From positions 2,790,001 to 2,854,000 of the forward strand of contig NZ_CP026949.1 in the NCBI RefSeq assembly GCF_003065425.1: a stretch of DNA of 64,000 bases. The letters run 5' to 3'. The notes below the pieces were generated by a model, which searched no databases, was not told the DNA's origin, and saw only the letters and a program-made list of their open reading frames with translations. Made by a program: the position numbers and the translations under genes. The DNA comes from Mycetocola zhujimingii. Its GTDB lineage: Bacteria > Actinomycetota > Actinomycetes > Actinomycetales > Microbacteriaceae. Shown piece after piece: positions 42,914-51,543 of this stretch. The number at the start of each line of letters is the position of its first letter. Positions within the stretch are counted from its first letter, which is position 1.

Positions 42914-43608
42914 TTCAATCGCGGTGACCCTGCATTGGGCATCCGACGGTAACGCGCATCAGCGGCGGCGAGACCGGCGCGCATCGCCGCTCGCGACGCA
43001 GTGTCCCACGGGCCAGACGCGGCAAGCGGGATCTCGGTCATGAATCGGCGCTCCGCCTCAGGTATTCGCGCCACTACGGTGTCGGGGGCGCTCGCCGCGG
43101 TCGCATACAGGTCCGGCCCGTCCGCATAGAACAGGTCGGCAACCACGAGCCGGCCGTCAGCACCGCGCATCACGTTGGACGGGTTGGTGTCCAGTGGGCC
43201 ACACCAGGCCAGTTCGCGCCGCGCCAGCGCGTGGATCCGCCGAACGACGTCGACAAGATCTGCAACGAACGGCTCCCTGGCCGCGAGGGTCCGGTGGAAC
43301 GCGGCGGCGGTCGGCTCATCAACGGCATCAAGCCACTCCATGATCTGCAGGTCCCCTCCCCCGTCGAGCCGACGGTGCGCGAACAGGTGGGGCATCTGAC
43401 GGGTATGCGCAGCCTCGCGATACAGCGCCGCCGTATATGGCCCGGTGGGGTCGAATGGGCTGATTCGCACCGCGGCGGATCCGTCAGGAGAACGCAGCGC
43501 GATCGCCCAGTCGCCGGCACCACACCGGCTCCAGCCCGCCTCGGTGAAAGCCCGCTCGGCCACCCTGTGGTCGGCGGCGGACGGGAGCGATGCGAGCGTG
43601 GCGTCCAT
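42910..43608 (-). CDS. Protein-kinase-like fold protein (APH-type)
   Basis: 232 residues. A kinase-like catalytic loop can be recognised: GPLDTNPSNVM matches the D-x-x-P-S-N pattern (the usual His-Arg is replaced by Pro-Leu), followed by VVADLFYADGPDLY, which could be the metal-binding D-x-[FL]-x-x-D. The N-terminal lobe lacks an obvious glycine-rich loop. It may be an aminoglycoside phosphotransferase/fructosamine-kinase relative or a degenerate one. CACAAT lies 6 nt upstream of the ATG. It ends within the Zur box of znuA. Confidence 0.65.
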   Translation of the reverse strand: MDATLASLPSAADHRVAERAFTEAGWSRCGAGDWAIALRSPDGSAAVRISPFDPTGPYTAALYREAAHTRQMPHLFAHRRLDGGGDLQIMEWLDAVDEPTAAAFHRTLAAREPFVADLVDVVRRIHALARRELAWCGPLDTNPSNVMRGADGRLVVADLFYADGPDLYATAASAPDTVVARIPEAERRFMTEIPLAASGPWDTASRAAMRAGLAAADARYRRMPNAGSPRLN

Positions 43609-43659
43609 CGCTACATTGTGCCTGAGCCGACCACGGGCACCAACCGGTGCACCGGAGAC

Positions 43660-43699
43660 GACAACAGCCCGGCACGGGAAGGCATGCCGGGCTGTTGTC
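43660..43699 (-). terminator. Terminator of the second betaine-binding gene
   Basis: Perfect 15-bp stem GACAACAGCCCGGCA / TGCCGGGCTGTTGTC with a 10-nt loop, just after the stop codon at 43709. Confidence 0.85.
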
Positions 43700-43708
43700 A
43701 GTGAGTAT

Positions 43709-44602
43709 CTAGGAGGTGAGTCCGTCGACGTACTCCTGGTTGTCGTCGATCCACTTCTCGACGATCGGCGCGTAGTCATCACCGTCGTAGTCGACGAAGA
43801 GGACCTTCTCGAGCGAGTACAGCGTGTCGAGGTCCATCTCGAAGTCCGAGAGCCAGCCGGCGGCCGTCGGGTGAGTATCGCTGAAGTCGGTCGACGCGTA
43901 AGCGTGGATCGTCTCGACGGCGCCGAGGGCGCCCTCGGGGTCCTCGAGATTCTTGAGCGCGAACTCACCGTATGCCCAGTGCGGCTCCCACAGGGTGACG
44001 GCGATGTTCTCGCCCGCCTTCGTCGCACTCGTCAGTTCGGTGAGCATGGCCGACGTCGACGAGGTGACGTATTCCATGTCTTCGAGCCCGTAGGTCGGGA
44101 TGACCCGTTCCTCTGTCGCCATGGTGAGCCCGGCACCCGGCTCGATGCCGACGATCTTATTGCCGAACAAATCAGCATTTTCAGCGAGTTCCGCGAGCGA
44201 GTCGATCGGGGCATCCGCGTTGACAGCGATCGCATTCTTACCTTCGTTGTTCCACGCGCCGAGTTCGACGATGTCGTCGCCATACTCATCGAGGTAGCTC
44301 TTGTGGGTGAACGGCAGCCAGACGTCGAGGGTCGCGTCATAGTCTCCGGCAGCAAGGCCCGCGAAGACCGGCGCAGGGTCTGCGTAGTCGAGCGTGACGT
44401 CATAGCCCTTGTCAGCAAGGATGCTCTCCCAGAGGACGCTCGTTGCGACGGCTTCGTCCCAGCCGTTGAAGACGGCGATCGAGACATCCTTCTCGTCACC
44501 GTTCTCGAGTGCTGCCGAGTTTTCGGCTGCGGTGCAGCCGGTGAGCGCGACGAGTCCGATGCTAAGCGCCGCTGCTGTTGTGATGCGTGTACCGATGTTC
44601 AT
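43709..44602 (-). CDS. Betaine/choline ABC importer, binding lipoprotein 2
   Basis: 297 residues of the OpuAC/ProX family with lipobox LTGC (Cys23). FNGWDEAVATSVLW and LWEPHWAYGEFALKN carry the aromatic residues that cage quaternary ammonium groups. It is a close paralogue of the gene at 44719; the C-terminal ~30 residues are nearly the same (KWIDDNQEYVDGLTS). A hairpin terminator lies on each side, so it may be transcribed at a lower level or alone. Confidence 0.93.
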   Translation of the reverse strand: MNIGTRITTAAALSIGLVALTGCTAAENSAALENGDEKDVSIAVFNGWDEAVATSVLWESILADKGYDVTLDYADPAPVFAGLAAGDYDATLDVWLPFTHKSYLDEYGDDIVELGAWNNEGKNAIAVNADAPIDSLAELAENADLFGNKIVGIEPGAGLTMATEERVIPTYGLEDMEYVTSSTSAMLTELTSATKAGENIAVTLWEPHWAYGEFALKNLEDPEGALGAVETIHAYASTDFSDTHPTAAGWLSDFEMDLDTLYSLEKVLFVDYDGDDYAPIVEKWIDDNQEYVDGLTS

Positions 44603-44666
44603 GGGATTACCTTTCGGCCGCCGATATCCGGGCGGCTCGGTCTTGATGCCTGAACGAGAGAAATGA

Positions 44667-44704
44667 CAAACGCCGGGGTGAGATCCAGCTCACCCCGGCG
44701 TTTG
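44667..44704 (-). terminator. Terminator between the two binding-protein genes
   Basis: Perfect 16-bp stem CAAACGCCGGGGTGAG / CTCACCCCGGCGTTTG, loop ATCCAG. Confidence 0.9.
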
Positions 44705-44718
44705 CCGGCTGTTTCAAA

Positions 44719-45606
44719 CTAGGACGTGAGCCCGTCGACGTACTCCTGGTTGTCTTCGATCCACTTCTCGACGATCGGTGCGTAGTCGTCACCGTCGTAG
44801 TCGATGAACATGGCCTTCACGAGTGACATGAGGGTTTCGCTGTCCATCTCGAAGTTCTCGAGGTAGCCGGCAGCCTTCGGCGAGTTCTCGGCGAACTCGG
44901 TGCTTCCGTAGCTGTAGAGGCTCTCGGTGGCGCCGAACGCGCCCTCGGGGTCCTCGAGGTTCTTCAGCGGGAACTGCGCGTACGCGCGGTGCGGCTCCCA
45001 CAGGGTGACGACAACGTTCTCGCCCTTGTCCGTCGCGCTCTTGAGTTCGGACAGCATGGCGGCCGTCGATGAGGTCAGGAACTCCATTTCGTCCAGCTCG
45101 TAGGTCGGGATGACCGCATCCTCCATCGCCGCGGTGAGGCCGGCGCCGGGCTCGATGCCGACGATCGTGTTGTTGAAGAGGTCGGCGTTGTCCGCGAGTT
45201 CCGCGATCGAATCGATCGGCGCATCCTCGTTGACCGCGAGTGTCAGCTTGGACTCGTCGTTCCATGCGCCGAGCTCAACGATGTCGTCGCCGTAGCTGTC
45301 GAGGTATGCCTCGTGGGTGACGGGCAACCACACGTCGGTCGTGAAGTCGTAGTCACCCGAGGAGAGGCCCTCGAAAACCGGCGCGGGATCGGCGAACTCG
45401 AGGTCGACGGAGTATCCCTCGTCCTCAAGGATCGTCTTCCAGAGCCAGCTTGTCGCCACTCCTTCATCCCAGCCGTTGAAGACGGCGAGTGTGAGATCGG
45501 TCTTTTCTCCCCCGTCCGCGGAGTCCGTCGTTCCTGCGCAACCGGCCAGGCCGACCATGCCGACGGTTGCCAGTGCTGCGATAGCGATTCTGCTGTGCTT
45601 CTTCAT
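44719..45606 (-). CDS. Betaine/choline ABC importer, binding lipoprotein 1
   Basis: 295 residues, OpuAC/ProX family, lipobox GLAGC (Cys23). FNGWDEGVATSWLWKTI and TLWEPHRAYAQFPLKN resemble the quaternary-amine pocket; compared with the paralogue, LWEPHWAYGEF becomes LWEPHRAYAQF, so one aromatic residue of the region is replaced by Arg and ligand preference may differ. It follows the permease and ATPase genes (80 bp gap) and ends at a strong terminator. Confidence 0.94.
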   Translation of the reverse strand: MKKHSRIAIAALATVGMVGLAGCAGTTDSADGGEKTDLTLAVFNGWDEGVATSWLWKTILEDEGYSVDLEFADPAPVFEGLSSGDYDFTTDVWLPVTHEAYLDSYGDDIVELGAWNDESKLTLAVNEDAPIDSIAELADNADLFNNTIVGIEPGAGLTAAMEDAVIPTYELDEMEFLTSSTAAMLSELKSATDKGENVVVTLWEPHRAYAQFPLKNLEDPEGAFGATESLYSYGSTEFAENSPKAAGYLENFEMDSETLMSLVKAMFIDYDGDDYAPIVEKWIEDNQEYVDGLTS

Positions 45607-45686
45607 ATGTGTTTCCCTCGTGGTGCTGTGGAATGAATGCTGTCGGCTCGCTGAACGAACCAGAACTGGGTGCGGTTAAGCGCCGG

Positions 45687-46655
45687 TCAGGCGCTAGCGC
45701 CCTGCGGGGTGCGAGTATCGGAGTCCGCATCTAGGTCCGCAGTGGTGCTGGCTGCGATGAGCTGCCGGTCTTTCGGGGACTCGGGCGTTGGCTGGCCAGC
45801 TGACGTGACGGCATCCGCTTTCTTCGCCCGCTTTTTCCTGTTTCCGAGTGACGCGGTGAGGCGGTCGAGAACAATGGCGAGGATGACGACGGACAAACCG
45901 GCTTCAAAACCGAGACCGATGTCGATGCGGTTCAGGCTCGCGACGACGTCGCCACCGAGTCCTCCTGCGCCGACCATTCCGGCGATAACGACCATGGACA
46001 GCGACAGCATGATGACCTGGTTGACACCGGCCATGATGCTCGGCATGGCCAGGGGCAGCTGGATCTGACGCAGGATGCGGAACGGCGACGAACCGAACGC
46101 GTGGCCGGCCTCGACAACTTCCTTGTCAACACCGCGGATGCCCAGCTCGGTGAGACGGACACCGGGGGCAAGCGCGAAGATGATTGTCGCAACGATTCCG
46201 GGGACAACGCCGACGCGGAACAGGATGAGCGCGGGGATGAGGTACACGAACGCCGGCATGGTCTGCAGGAAGTCGAGGATCGGCTTCAGAATGCGCGATG
46301 CCGTGTCGGAGCGCGCACCCAGAATTCCGAGCGGAACGCTGATGAGCACCGCGAGGAAACTGGCGACGAGAACGAGGGACAGAGAGTCCATCGCGTTCTC
46401 CCACTGGTCGACCGCGAAGATCAGGCCGAACCCGACGATGACACCGACCGCGAGCTTCCAGCCGGTCGCGAGGAAGCCGAGAACGGCAACGACGAGGATG
46501 ATGACCCAGAACGGCGGGGCCTGGAGAATCAGGTTGACCAGGTCATACAGACCGAGGAAGACGGCGCGGAGCACGTCGAACAGCGGCTGGAGCGTGTCGG
46601 TGAGAATGTCGACAAAATCTTCGACCCACTGGCCGAGCGGAATACGGAAATCCAT
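45687..46655 (-). CDS. Betaine/choline ABC importer permease
   Basis: 322 residues, OpuAB/ProW type, with about six membrane helices and the EAA-type loop (GVDKEVVEAGHAFGSSPFRI). An N-terminal amphipathic stretch and a 40-residue hydrophilic tail flank the core. Its ATG overlaps the TGA of the ATPase gene by one base (TGATG). Confidence 0.94.
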   Translation of the reverse strand: MDFRIPLGQWVEDFVDILTDTLQPLFDVLRAVFLGLYDLVNLILQAPPFWVIILVVAVLGFLATGWKLAVGVIVGFGLIFAVDQWENAMDSLSLVLVASFLAVLISVPLGILGARSDTASRILKPILDFLQTMPAFVYLIPALILFRVGVVPGIVATIIFALAPGVRLTELGIRGVDKEVVEAGHAFGSSPFRILRQIQLPLAMPSIMAGVNQVIMLSLSMVVIAGMVGAGGLGGDVVASLNRIDIGLGFEAGLSVVILAIVLDRLTASLGNRKKRAKKADAVTSAGQPTPESPKDRQLIAASTTADLDADSDTRTPQGASA

Positions 46656-48001
46656 CAGCGAAGGCTCCCTTCAGAAGCGGTGCGGACATCGTCGGCAGGC
46701 TGAGCCTTGACCTGGTCGACTTCGTCGGTGAGCCCCGCGGTTTCGCGGAGCGTCTGGGTGATGACCTCGACGGCAACGGTTGCCGGAGTCTCGATGACCT
46801 GGTTCACTCCCGTTGTCGCTGGGAGGTTGGCCAGTGCAGCGAGCAGGGTGACGCGCGGAATGGCGCCGAGCAGGCGGCCCTTCTCGTCGACGACGGCGAC
46901 GGGCAGCTGGCTTTCCGCTGCCGGCTCGAACAGGTCGACGAGGTACTGGTCGGGTCCGACCGTTGCCGGGTCATTGCGGACGATCGTCATGAGATCGGGG
47001 TTGCCGTTCTTGACGAGGGTCAGCACGTCACGGTCGTGAACCACGCCGAGCAGCCTGCGGCCGTTTCCGACGACGAAAGCGGCGGATGTCTGCATGTCAC
47101 GCATCGTTCGCAGCGCGGCACGCGGTCCGGCCGAGCCGGAGACGACGGCGCGCGCCGGCTCCATCACGCTCGCGGCGGTGAGCACGCGGGCACGGTCGAC
47201 GTCCTGGACGAACTGGGCGACATAGTCGTTGGCCGGATCGGTGAGGATCTCATCGGGAGTTCCGACCTGCACGATGCGACCGTCGCGCATGACGGCGATG
47301 CGGTCGCCGAGGAACATAGCCTCGTTGAGATCGTGGGTGATGAAGATGATCGTCTTGCCGAGCTCCTGCTGGAGTTCGACGAGCTGTTCCTGCATTTCGC
47401 GTCGAATCAGAGGGTCAAGGGCGGAGAACGCCTCGTCCATCAGCAGCACATCGGTGTCTGCGGCGAGCGCGCGGGCCAGGCCGACGCGCTGCTGCATTCC
47501 ACCGGAGAGCTCGCCGGGCAGCTTGTCTTCCCAGCCGGAGAGACCGACGCGGGAGACAACCTTCTGCGCGCGCTCACGACGCTCCGCCAGGGGCACACCC
47601 TGAACCTCGAGGGCATAAGCCGCGTTGTCGAGCACCGTGCGGTGCGGCAGAAGGGCGAAGTGCTGGAAGACCATCGAGATCTTCGATCGGCGAACTTCGC
47701 GGAGTTGCTTCGCGGGCACACCGCTCACGGCTGAGCCATAGACGGCTACGGAACCGGAGGTCGGCTCGAGCAGTCCGTTAAGCATGCGGATCAGCGTGGA
47801 CTTGCCCGAACCACTGAGGCCCATGACAACGAAGATCTCGCCCTGCTTGACGGAAAAACTCGCGTCGATGACCGCGGCGGTTCCGAGCGCGGTCAGCTCG
47901 TCCCGTTTCGCTCCGCCTTGCAATCGCTTGACGACGTCGCGCGGCTTTTTGCCAAAGACTTTGTAGACATTGTTTACCTCAACGGCAACAGTGTTGGTCA
48001 C
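46655..48001 (-). CDS. Betaine/choline ABC importer ATPase with CBS domains
   Basis: 448 residues from the GTG at 48001 after GGAGAAAAC. ATPase core: MGLSGSGKSTLIRMLNG (Walker A), LSGGMQQRVGLARAL, LLMDEAFSALDP and the OpuAA/ProV family segment EIFVVMGLSG. The C-terminal ~170 residues are a tandem CBS pair, which in OpuA gates transport by ionic strength. So this is an osmotically regulated importer. First gene of the operon ATPase-permease-binding protein 1-binding protein 2. Confidence 0.94.
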   Translation of the reverse strand: MTNTVAVEVNNVYKVFGKKPRDVVKRLQGGAKRDELTALGTAAVIDASFSVKQGEIFVVMGLSGSGKSTLIRMLNGLLEPTSGSVAVYGSAVSGVPAKQLREVRRSKISMVFQHFALLPHRTVLDNAAYALEVQGVPLAERRERAQKVVSRVGLSGWEDKLPGELSGGMQQRVGLARALAADTDVLLMDEAFSALDPLIRREMQEQLVELQQELGKTIIFITHDLNEAMFLGDRIAVMRDGRIVQVGTPDEILTDPANDYVAQFVQDVDRARVLTAASVMEPARAVVSGSAGPRAALRTMRDMQTSAAFVVGNGRRLLGVVHDRDVLTLVKNGNPDLMTIVRNDPATVGPDQYLVDLFEPAAESQLPVAVVDEKGRLLGAIPRVTLLAALANLPATTGVNQVIETPATVAVEVITQTLRETAGLTDEVDQVKAQPADDVRTASEGSLR

Positions 48002-48462
48002 GTTTTCTCCGTGCGCGCGCAGGTGCCACAGCCACATTTCGTGACTTTCCCGGAGGGGACGGATGCCTGCACGGCATTCTCGTAAGTTACGACCGGGTCA
48101 GGGACGAGTGCACCTGCCCCACCCATCAAGCGGCGACGACCAGTGCGTCTGAAGCGATTCGGGAGCTGTGCCAGCGCGGCCATGGGGCCGCCGCCAACGT
48201 CACAAGACCATACGTCCGAATGCGCGACATTCCTGTGTCACATTCGTCCGCGGACTAGTGTTACGGCCATCATGGCCAGGGACGAGCCTAACAGAATCCG
48301 GAGGGAGCTTATTATGGGCTGTGCCTTTGCCGTGAAACCGCCCTGTGTCTGAGTACCTGCGCGCACGGGCCGTGCGCCCACCACGGCCCCGGATATCTTC
48401 GCAGTGCGCTCACGGCATCCGTTCGTAAACTGGGGCAATTCCTCTCACACAAGGAGCACACT
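48002..48462. other. 461-bp gap; small Cys-containing reading frame
   Basis: No ordinary gene is seen. A 12-codon frame (ATG 48314, stop 48350-48352: MGCAFAVKPPCV) follows a GGAGGGAGC ribosome-like site and contains two cysteines. TAAACT at 48426-48431 is a possible -10 box for the gene at 48463. The left part should hold the promoter of the importer operon. Confidence 0.45.
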
Positions 48463-49131
48463 ATGGGTTTTCTCGACAGGCTTTTTGGTTCAGGCCAGGA
48501 TTCGCGGCAGGACCGTTCACAGCAGTACGGACAGCAGAGCTACGGACAGCAGCAGTACGGCCAGCAGGGCTACGGTCAGCAGGGCCAGCGCACCGACGAT
48601 GAAATCGCCGTCGAGCGTTACCGCTACCTGCTGCGCACGGCTCCCCCCGAGGCGATTGAGCAGGCTCACGAGGAGGCGTTCGCGAAGCTGACGCCCGAGC
48701 AGAGGCAGCTCCTGTTCACCCAGCTCAGCGCTGACGCTGCACCGGGTGATGCACCACGCGGCGACGACCCCCGGTCGCTCGCGCATTCGGCGACGCGTTC
48801 CGAGCTGCGCCAGCCGGGCACGATGGAGCGCACCATGAACGGCCCTGGCTTCGGCAGCATGGTCGGCGCGTCGCTCCTCGGAACCGTCGCCGGGTATGTC
48901 ATCGCTTCGGCGGTTGTCGCATCGTTCATGCCTGACCCGTCAACCGAGGCGGGCGCAGATGGGGCCGGCGCGGATGGGCCCGGTACCGACTCCGGCTCGG
49001 ACGCTGGTTCAGACGCTGGCGCGGATGCCGGCGGCGGAGACAGCGGCGGCGGCTGGGGTGACTTCGGCGGCGGCGGCAGCTTTGGCGGCGGAGACTTCGG
49101 CGGCGGCGGAGACTTCGGCGGCGGCTTTTAG
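48463..49131 (+). CDS. Q/Y/G-rich membrane protein with prion-like N-terminus
   Basis: 222 residues. Residues 19-42 are built from YGQQ units (QQYGQQSYGQQQYGQQGYGQ). Residues ~47-125 are a charged helical part (VERYRYLLRTAPPEAIEQAH), residues ~132-156 one membrane helix, and residues ~160-222 an Asp/Gly-rich tail ending in FGGG units with W/F (GGGWGDFGGGGSFGGG). Ribosome site AAGGAG. The composition is like that of low-complexity domains that phase separate. Function unknown. Convergent with the dehydrogenase operon. Confidence 0.8.
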   Translation: MGFLDRLFGSGQDSRQDRSQQYGQQSYGQQQYGQQGYGQQGQRTDDEIAVERYRYLLRTAPPEAIEQAHEEAFAKLTPEQRQLLFTQLSADAAPGDAPRGDDPRSLAHSATRSELRQPGTMERTMNGPGFGSMVGASLLGTVAGYVIASAVVASFMPDPSTEAGADGAGADGPGTDSGSDAGSDAGADAGGGDSGGGWGDFGGGGSFGGGDFGGGGDFGGGF

Positions 49132-49154
49132 GCCCGCTGCCGAACCGGCAGCCA

Positions 49155-49195
49155 CCGTTCCTCGGGTCGCGCGCTGAGCGTGACCCGAGGAACGG
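49155..49195. terminator. Bidirectional hairpin between convergent genes
   Basis: Perfect 14-bp stem CCGTTCCTCGGGTC / GACCCGAGGAACGG, serving the Q/Y/G-rich gene and the E2 gene. Confidence 0.8.
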
Positions 49196-49202
49196 GAACC
49201 GA

Positions 49203-50519
49203 CTACTCGAGCAGCAGCGCGGGTTCCTCGATGATCGATGCGACATCGGCGAGGAATCGCGACGCGACATCACCGTCGACGACCCTGTGATCGAACGACG
49301 CACCGAGGGTCGTGACGAAGCGAGGTCGAACCTCACCGTCGACAACCCACGGCTTCTGCTTGATCGTGCCGAGCGCGACGATCCCGACCTCACCCGGGTT
49401 GAGAATCGGCGTTCCGGTATCCATCCCGAACACACCGATGTTCGTGATGGTGATCGTGCCGTTCTGCTGGTCGGCAGGAGGCGTCTTTCCCTCACGCGCG
49501 GTGAGGGTGAGCTGCTCAAGCGACTGAGCCAGCTCGAGCAGCGTCATCGACTGCGCTTCCTTGACGTTCGGGACGATGAGCCCGCGCGGCGTGGCGGCGG
49601 CGACACCGAGGTTGACGTAGTGCCTGACGATGATCTCCTCATCGGTCCAGGTCGCGTTCACCGTCGGGTTCCGGCGTACGGCCCAGATCATTGCCTTTGC
49701 CATGATCAGCAGCGGCGAAACCTTGACCCCGGCAAAGTCCGTCGAGTTCTTGAGCCGTTTGATGAACTCCATGGTGCGGGTCGCATCGACGTCGACGAAC
49801 AGCGACACGTGCGGCGCTTTGAACGCAGCCTCGACCATGGCTTTGGCGATCTGCTTGCGCACGCCCTTGACCGGAATCCGCTCCTCGCGGGTGTCGCCCC
49901 ACTCGGGTGTTTCGATATTGCGGAACACACTCGCCTGGCCGGCTTCGCGCACCACGTCGTCCCGCGTGACCTCTCCCCCGACACCGGTGCCGGTGACCTG
50001 GGCGAGCTCGACGCCGAGGTCCTTGGCGAGCTTGCGGATCGGCGGCTTCGCGATCACGGGCCCCTTCGCTTGTGGAACGGATGCCGGTCGAGCGGCAGGC
50101 GGGACGGGACGCGTCCGCGCGCGGCGGCGCGAAGACACCTGCCCGGCGTCGCCGTAGCCCACGAGAACCGCGCCTGGCTTCTCGTCGTCGACGGTGCCCC
50201 TGGTGTCGGCAACCGCTTCTGCGAACTCGGTTGAGACGGCGGGCGGAGCGACTTCTGCAGCCGCCTGGCCACCGGCATCCGCTGCACTGATCGTGATGAT
50301 CGGGGTGCCGACGTCAACGGTCGTGCCCTCGGTGACGAGGATGGACGCGACGGTGCCCGCGAACGGCGACGGCAGCTCGACGAGAGACTTGGCGGTCTCG
50401 ATCTCGACGATCACCTGGTTGAGCTCGACGGCGTCGCCTGGCGCGACCTTCCACGAGACCACTTCGGCCTCGGTGAGCCCTTCACCGGCATCCGGCATCA
50501 AAAACTGGAACTCACTCAT
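49203..50519 (-). CDS. 2-oxoacid dehydrogenase E2 (dihydrolipoamide acyltransferase)
   Basis: 438 residues from the ATG at 50519. One lipoyl domain (Lys44 in [11 protein letters not shown]), an Ala/Pro-rich linker, a peripheral-subunit-binding domain ([17 protein letters not shown]) and a catalytic domain ending with the active-site HRVVDG and [10 protein letters not shown]. It passes the acyl group from E1 to CoA. Third gene of E1 alpha-E1 beta-E2; no E3 gene follows. The branched-chain (BkdC) or pyruvate type cannot be fixed from sequence alone; the separated alpha and beta E1 subunits favour the branched-chain/acetoin type. Confidence 0.93.
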   Translation of the reverse strand: MSEFQFLMPDAGEGLTEAEVVSWKVAPGDAVELNQVIVEIETAKSLVELPSPFAGTVASILVTEGTTVDVGTPIITISAADAGGQAAAEVAPPAVSTEFAEAVADTRGTVDDEKPGAVLVGYGDAGQVSSRRRARTRPVPPAARPASVPQAKGPVIAKPPIRKLAKDLGVELAQVTGTGVGGEVTRDDVVREAGQASVFRNIETPEWGDTREERIPVKGVRKQIAKAMVEAAFKAPHVSLFVDVDATRTMEFIKRLKNSTDFAGVKVSPLLIMAKAMIWAVRRNPTVNATWTDEEIIVRHYVNLGVAAATPRGLIVPNVKEAQSMTLLELAQSLEQLTLTAREGKTPPADQQNGTITITNIGVFGMDTGTPILNPGEVGIVALGTIKQKPWVVDGEVRPRFVTTLGASFDHRVVDGDVASRFLADVASIIEEPALLLE

Positions 50520-50544
50520 GGTTCTCCATTCGGTCGACGGGCGA

Positions 50545-51543
50545 CTAGTAGGCGAGCGCGCGATCGACGGCCTCGAGGATGCGGTCGGCGTCGGGCAGGT
50601 ACAGCGCCTCGAGCTTGGCCGGCGGGAAGGGGACATCGAAGCCCGAGACCCGCAGAACGGGGGCTTCGAGCGAATAGAAGGCGCGCTCTGCGACGGTCGC
50701 CGCGATCTCGGAACCGACGGACACGTTGCCGGGAGCCTCCTGAGCAACGACGAGGCGGCCGGTCTTGCGCACGCTGTCGAGGATCGGCCCATAGTCGATC
50801 GGCGAGATCGACCTGAGGTCAACGACCTCGAGGCTGATGCCCTCGGCAGCCGCCAGCTCAGCGGCCTGAATCAGCACGCTGACCATCGCGCCGTGTGCAA
50901 CGACGGTGACGTCGGTTCCCGTCCGCACGATTCTGCTCGCGTGCAGCGGTGCCGCCGATCCGGAGAGGTCGACCTCGCCCTTGGGCCAGTACCGACTCTT
51001 GGGTTCGAAGAACATGACGGGATCGTTCGACGCGATTGCTTCCTGGATCATCCAGTACGCGTCGTTCGGTGTCGACGGGCTGACCGAGCGAAGGCCGGCG
51101 GTGTGGGCGAAGTACGCCTCCGGGCTTTCCTGGTGGTGCTCGATCGCACCGATGTGTCCGCCGTACGGCACCCGGATGACAACGGGCATCTCGAGGGCAC
51201 CTTCGTTGCGGTTGGTGAGTTTGGCGAGCTGCGATGTGATCTGGTTGAAGCCGGGGTAGATGAAGCCGTCGAACTGGATCTCGCACACCGGGCGGTAGCC
51301 GCGCATGGCCAGGCCGATCGCCGTCCCGATGATGCCGGACTCCGCGAGTGGGGTGTCGAGCACCCGGCTCTCTCCGAACTCGGCCTGCAGCCCCTCGGTG
51401 ATGCGGAAGACTCCACCGAGCTTGCCGATGTCCTCGCCCATCAGGAGGACCTTGTCGTTCTCGGCCATCGCCTGCCTGAGTCCGGCGTTGAGCGCCTTCG
51501 CCATGGGCATGGTCGCGACCTGCGCGTCGATGCTCAGCGTCAT
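50545..51543 (-). CDS. 2-oxoacid dehydrogenase E1, beta subunit
   Basis: 332 residues from the ATG at 51543, overlapping the alpha gene stop by ATGA. Transketolase-like pyrimidine-binding domain ([48 protein letters not shown]) and C-terminal domain ([15 protein letters not shown]). With the alpha subunit it forms the thiamine-diphosphate enzyme that decarboxylates a 2-oxoacid. Confidence 0.94.
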   Translation of the reverse strand: MTLSIDAQVATMPMAKALNAGLRQAMAENDKVLLMGEDIGKLGGVFRITEGLQAEFGESRVLDTPLAESGIIGTAIGLAMRGYRPVCEIQFDGFIYPGFNQITSQLAKLTNRNEGALEMPVVIRVPYGGHIGAIEHHQESPEAYFAHTAGLRSVSPSTPNDAYWMIQEAIASNDPVMFFEPKSRYWPKGEVDLSGSAAPLHASRIVRTGTDVTVVAHGAMVSVLIQAAELAAAEGISLEVVDLRSISPIDYGPILDSVRKTGRLVVAQEAPGNVSVGSEIAATVAERAFYSLEAPVLRVSGFDVPFPPAKLEALYLPDADRILEAVDRALAY

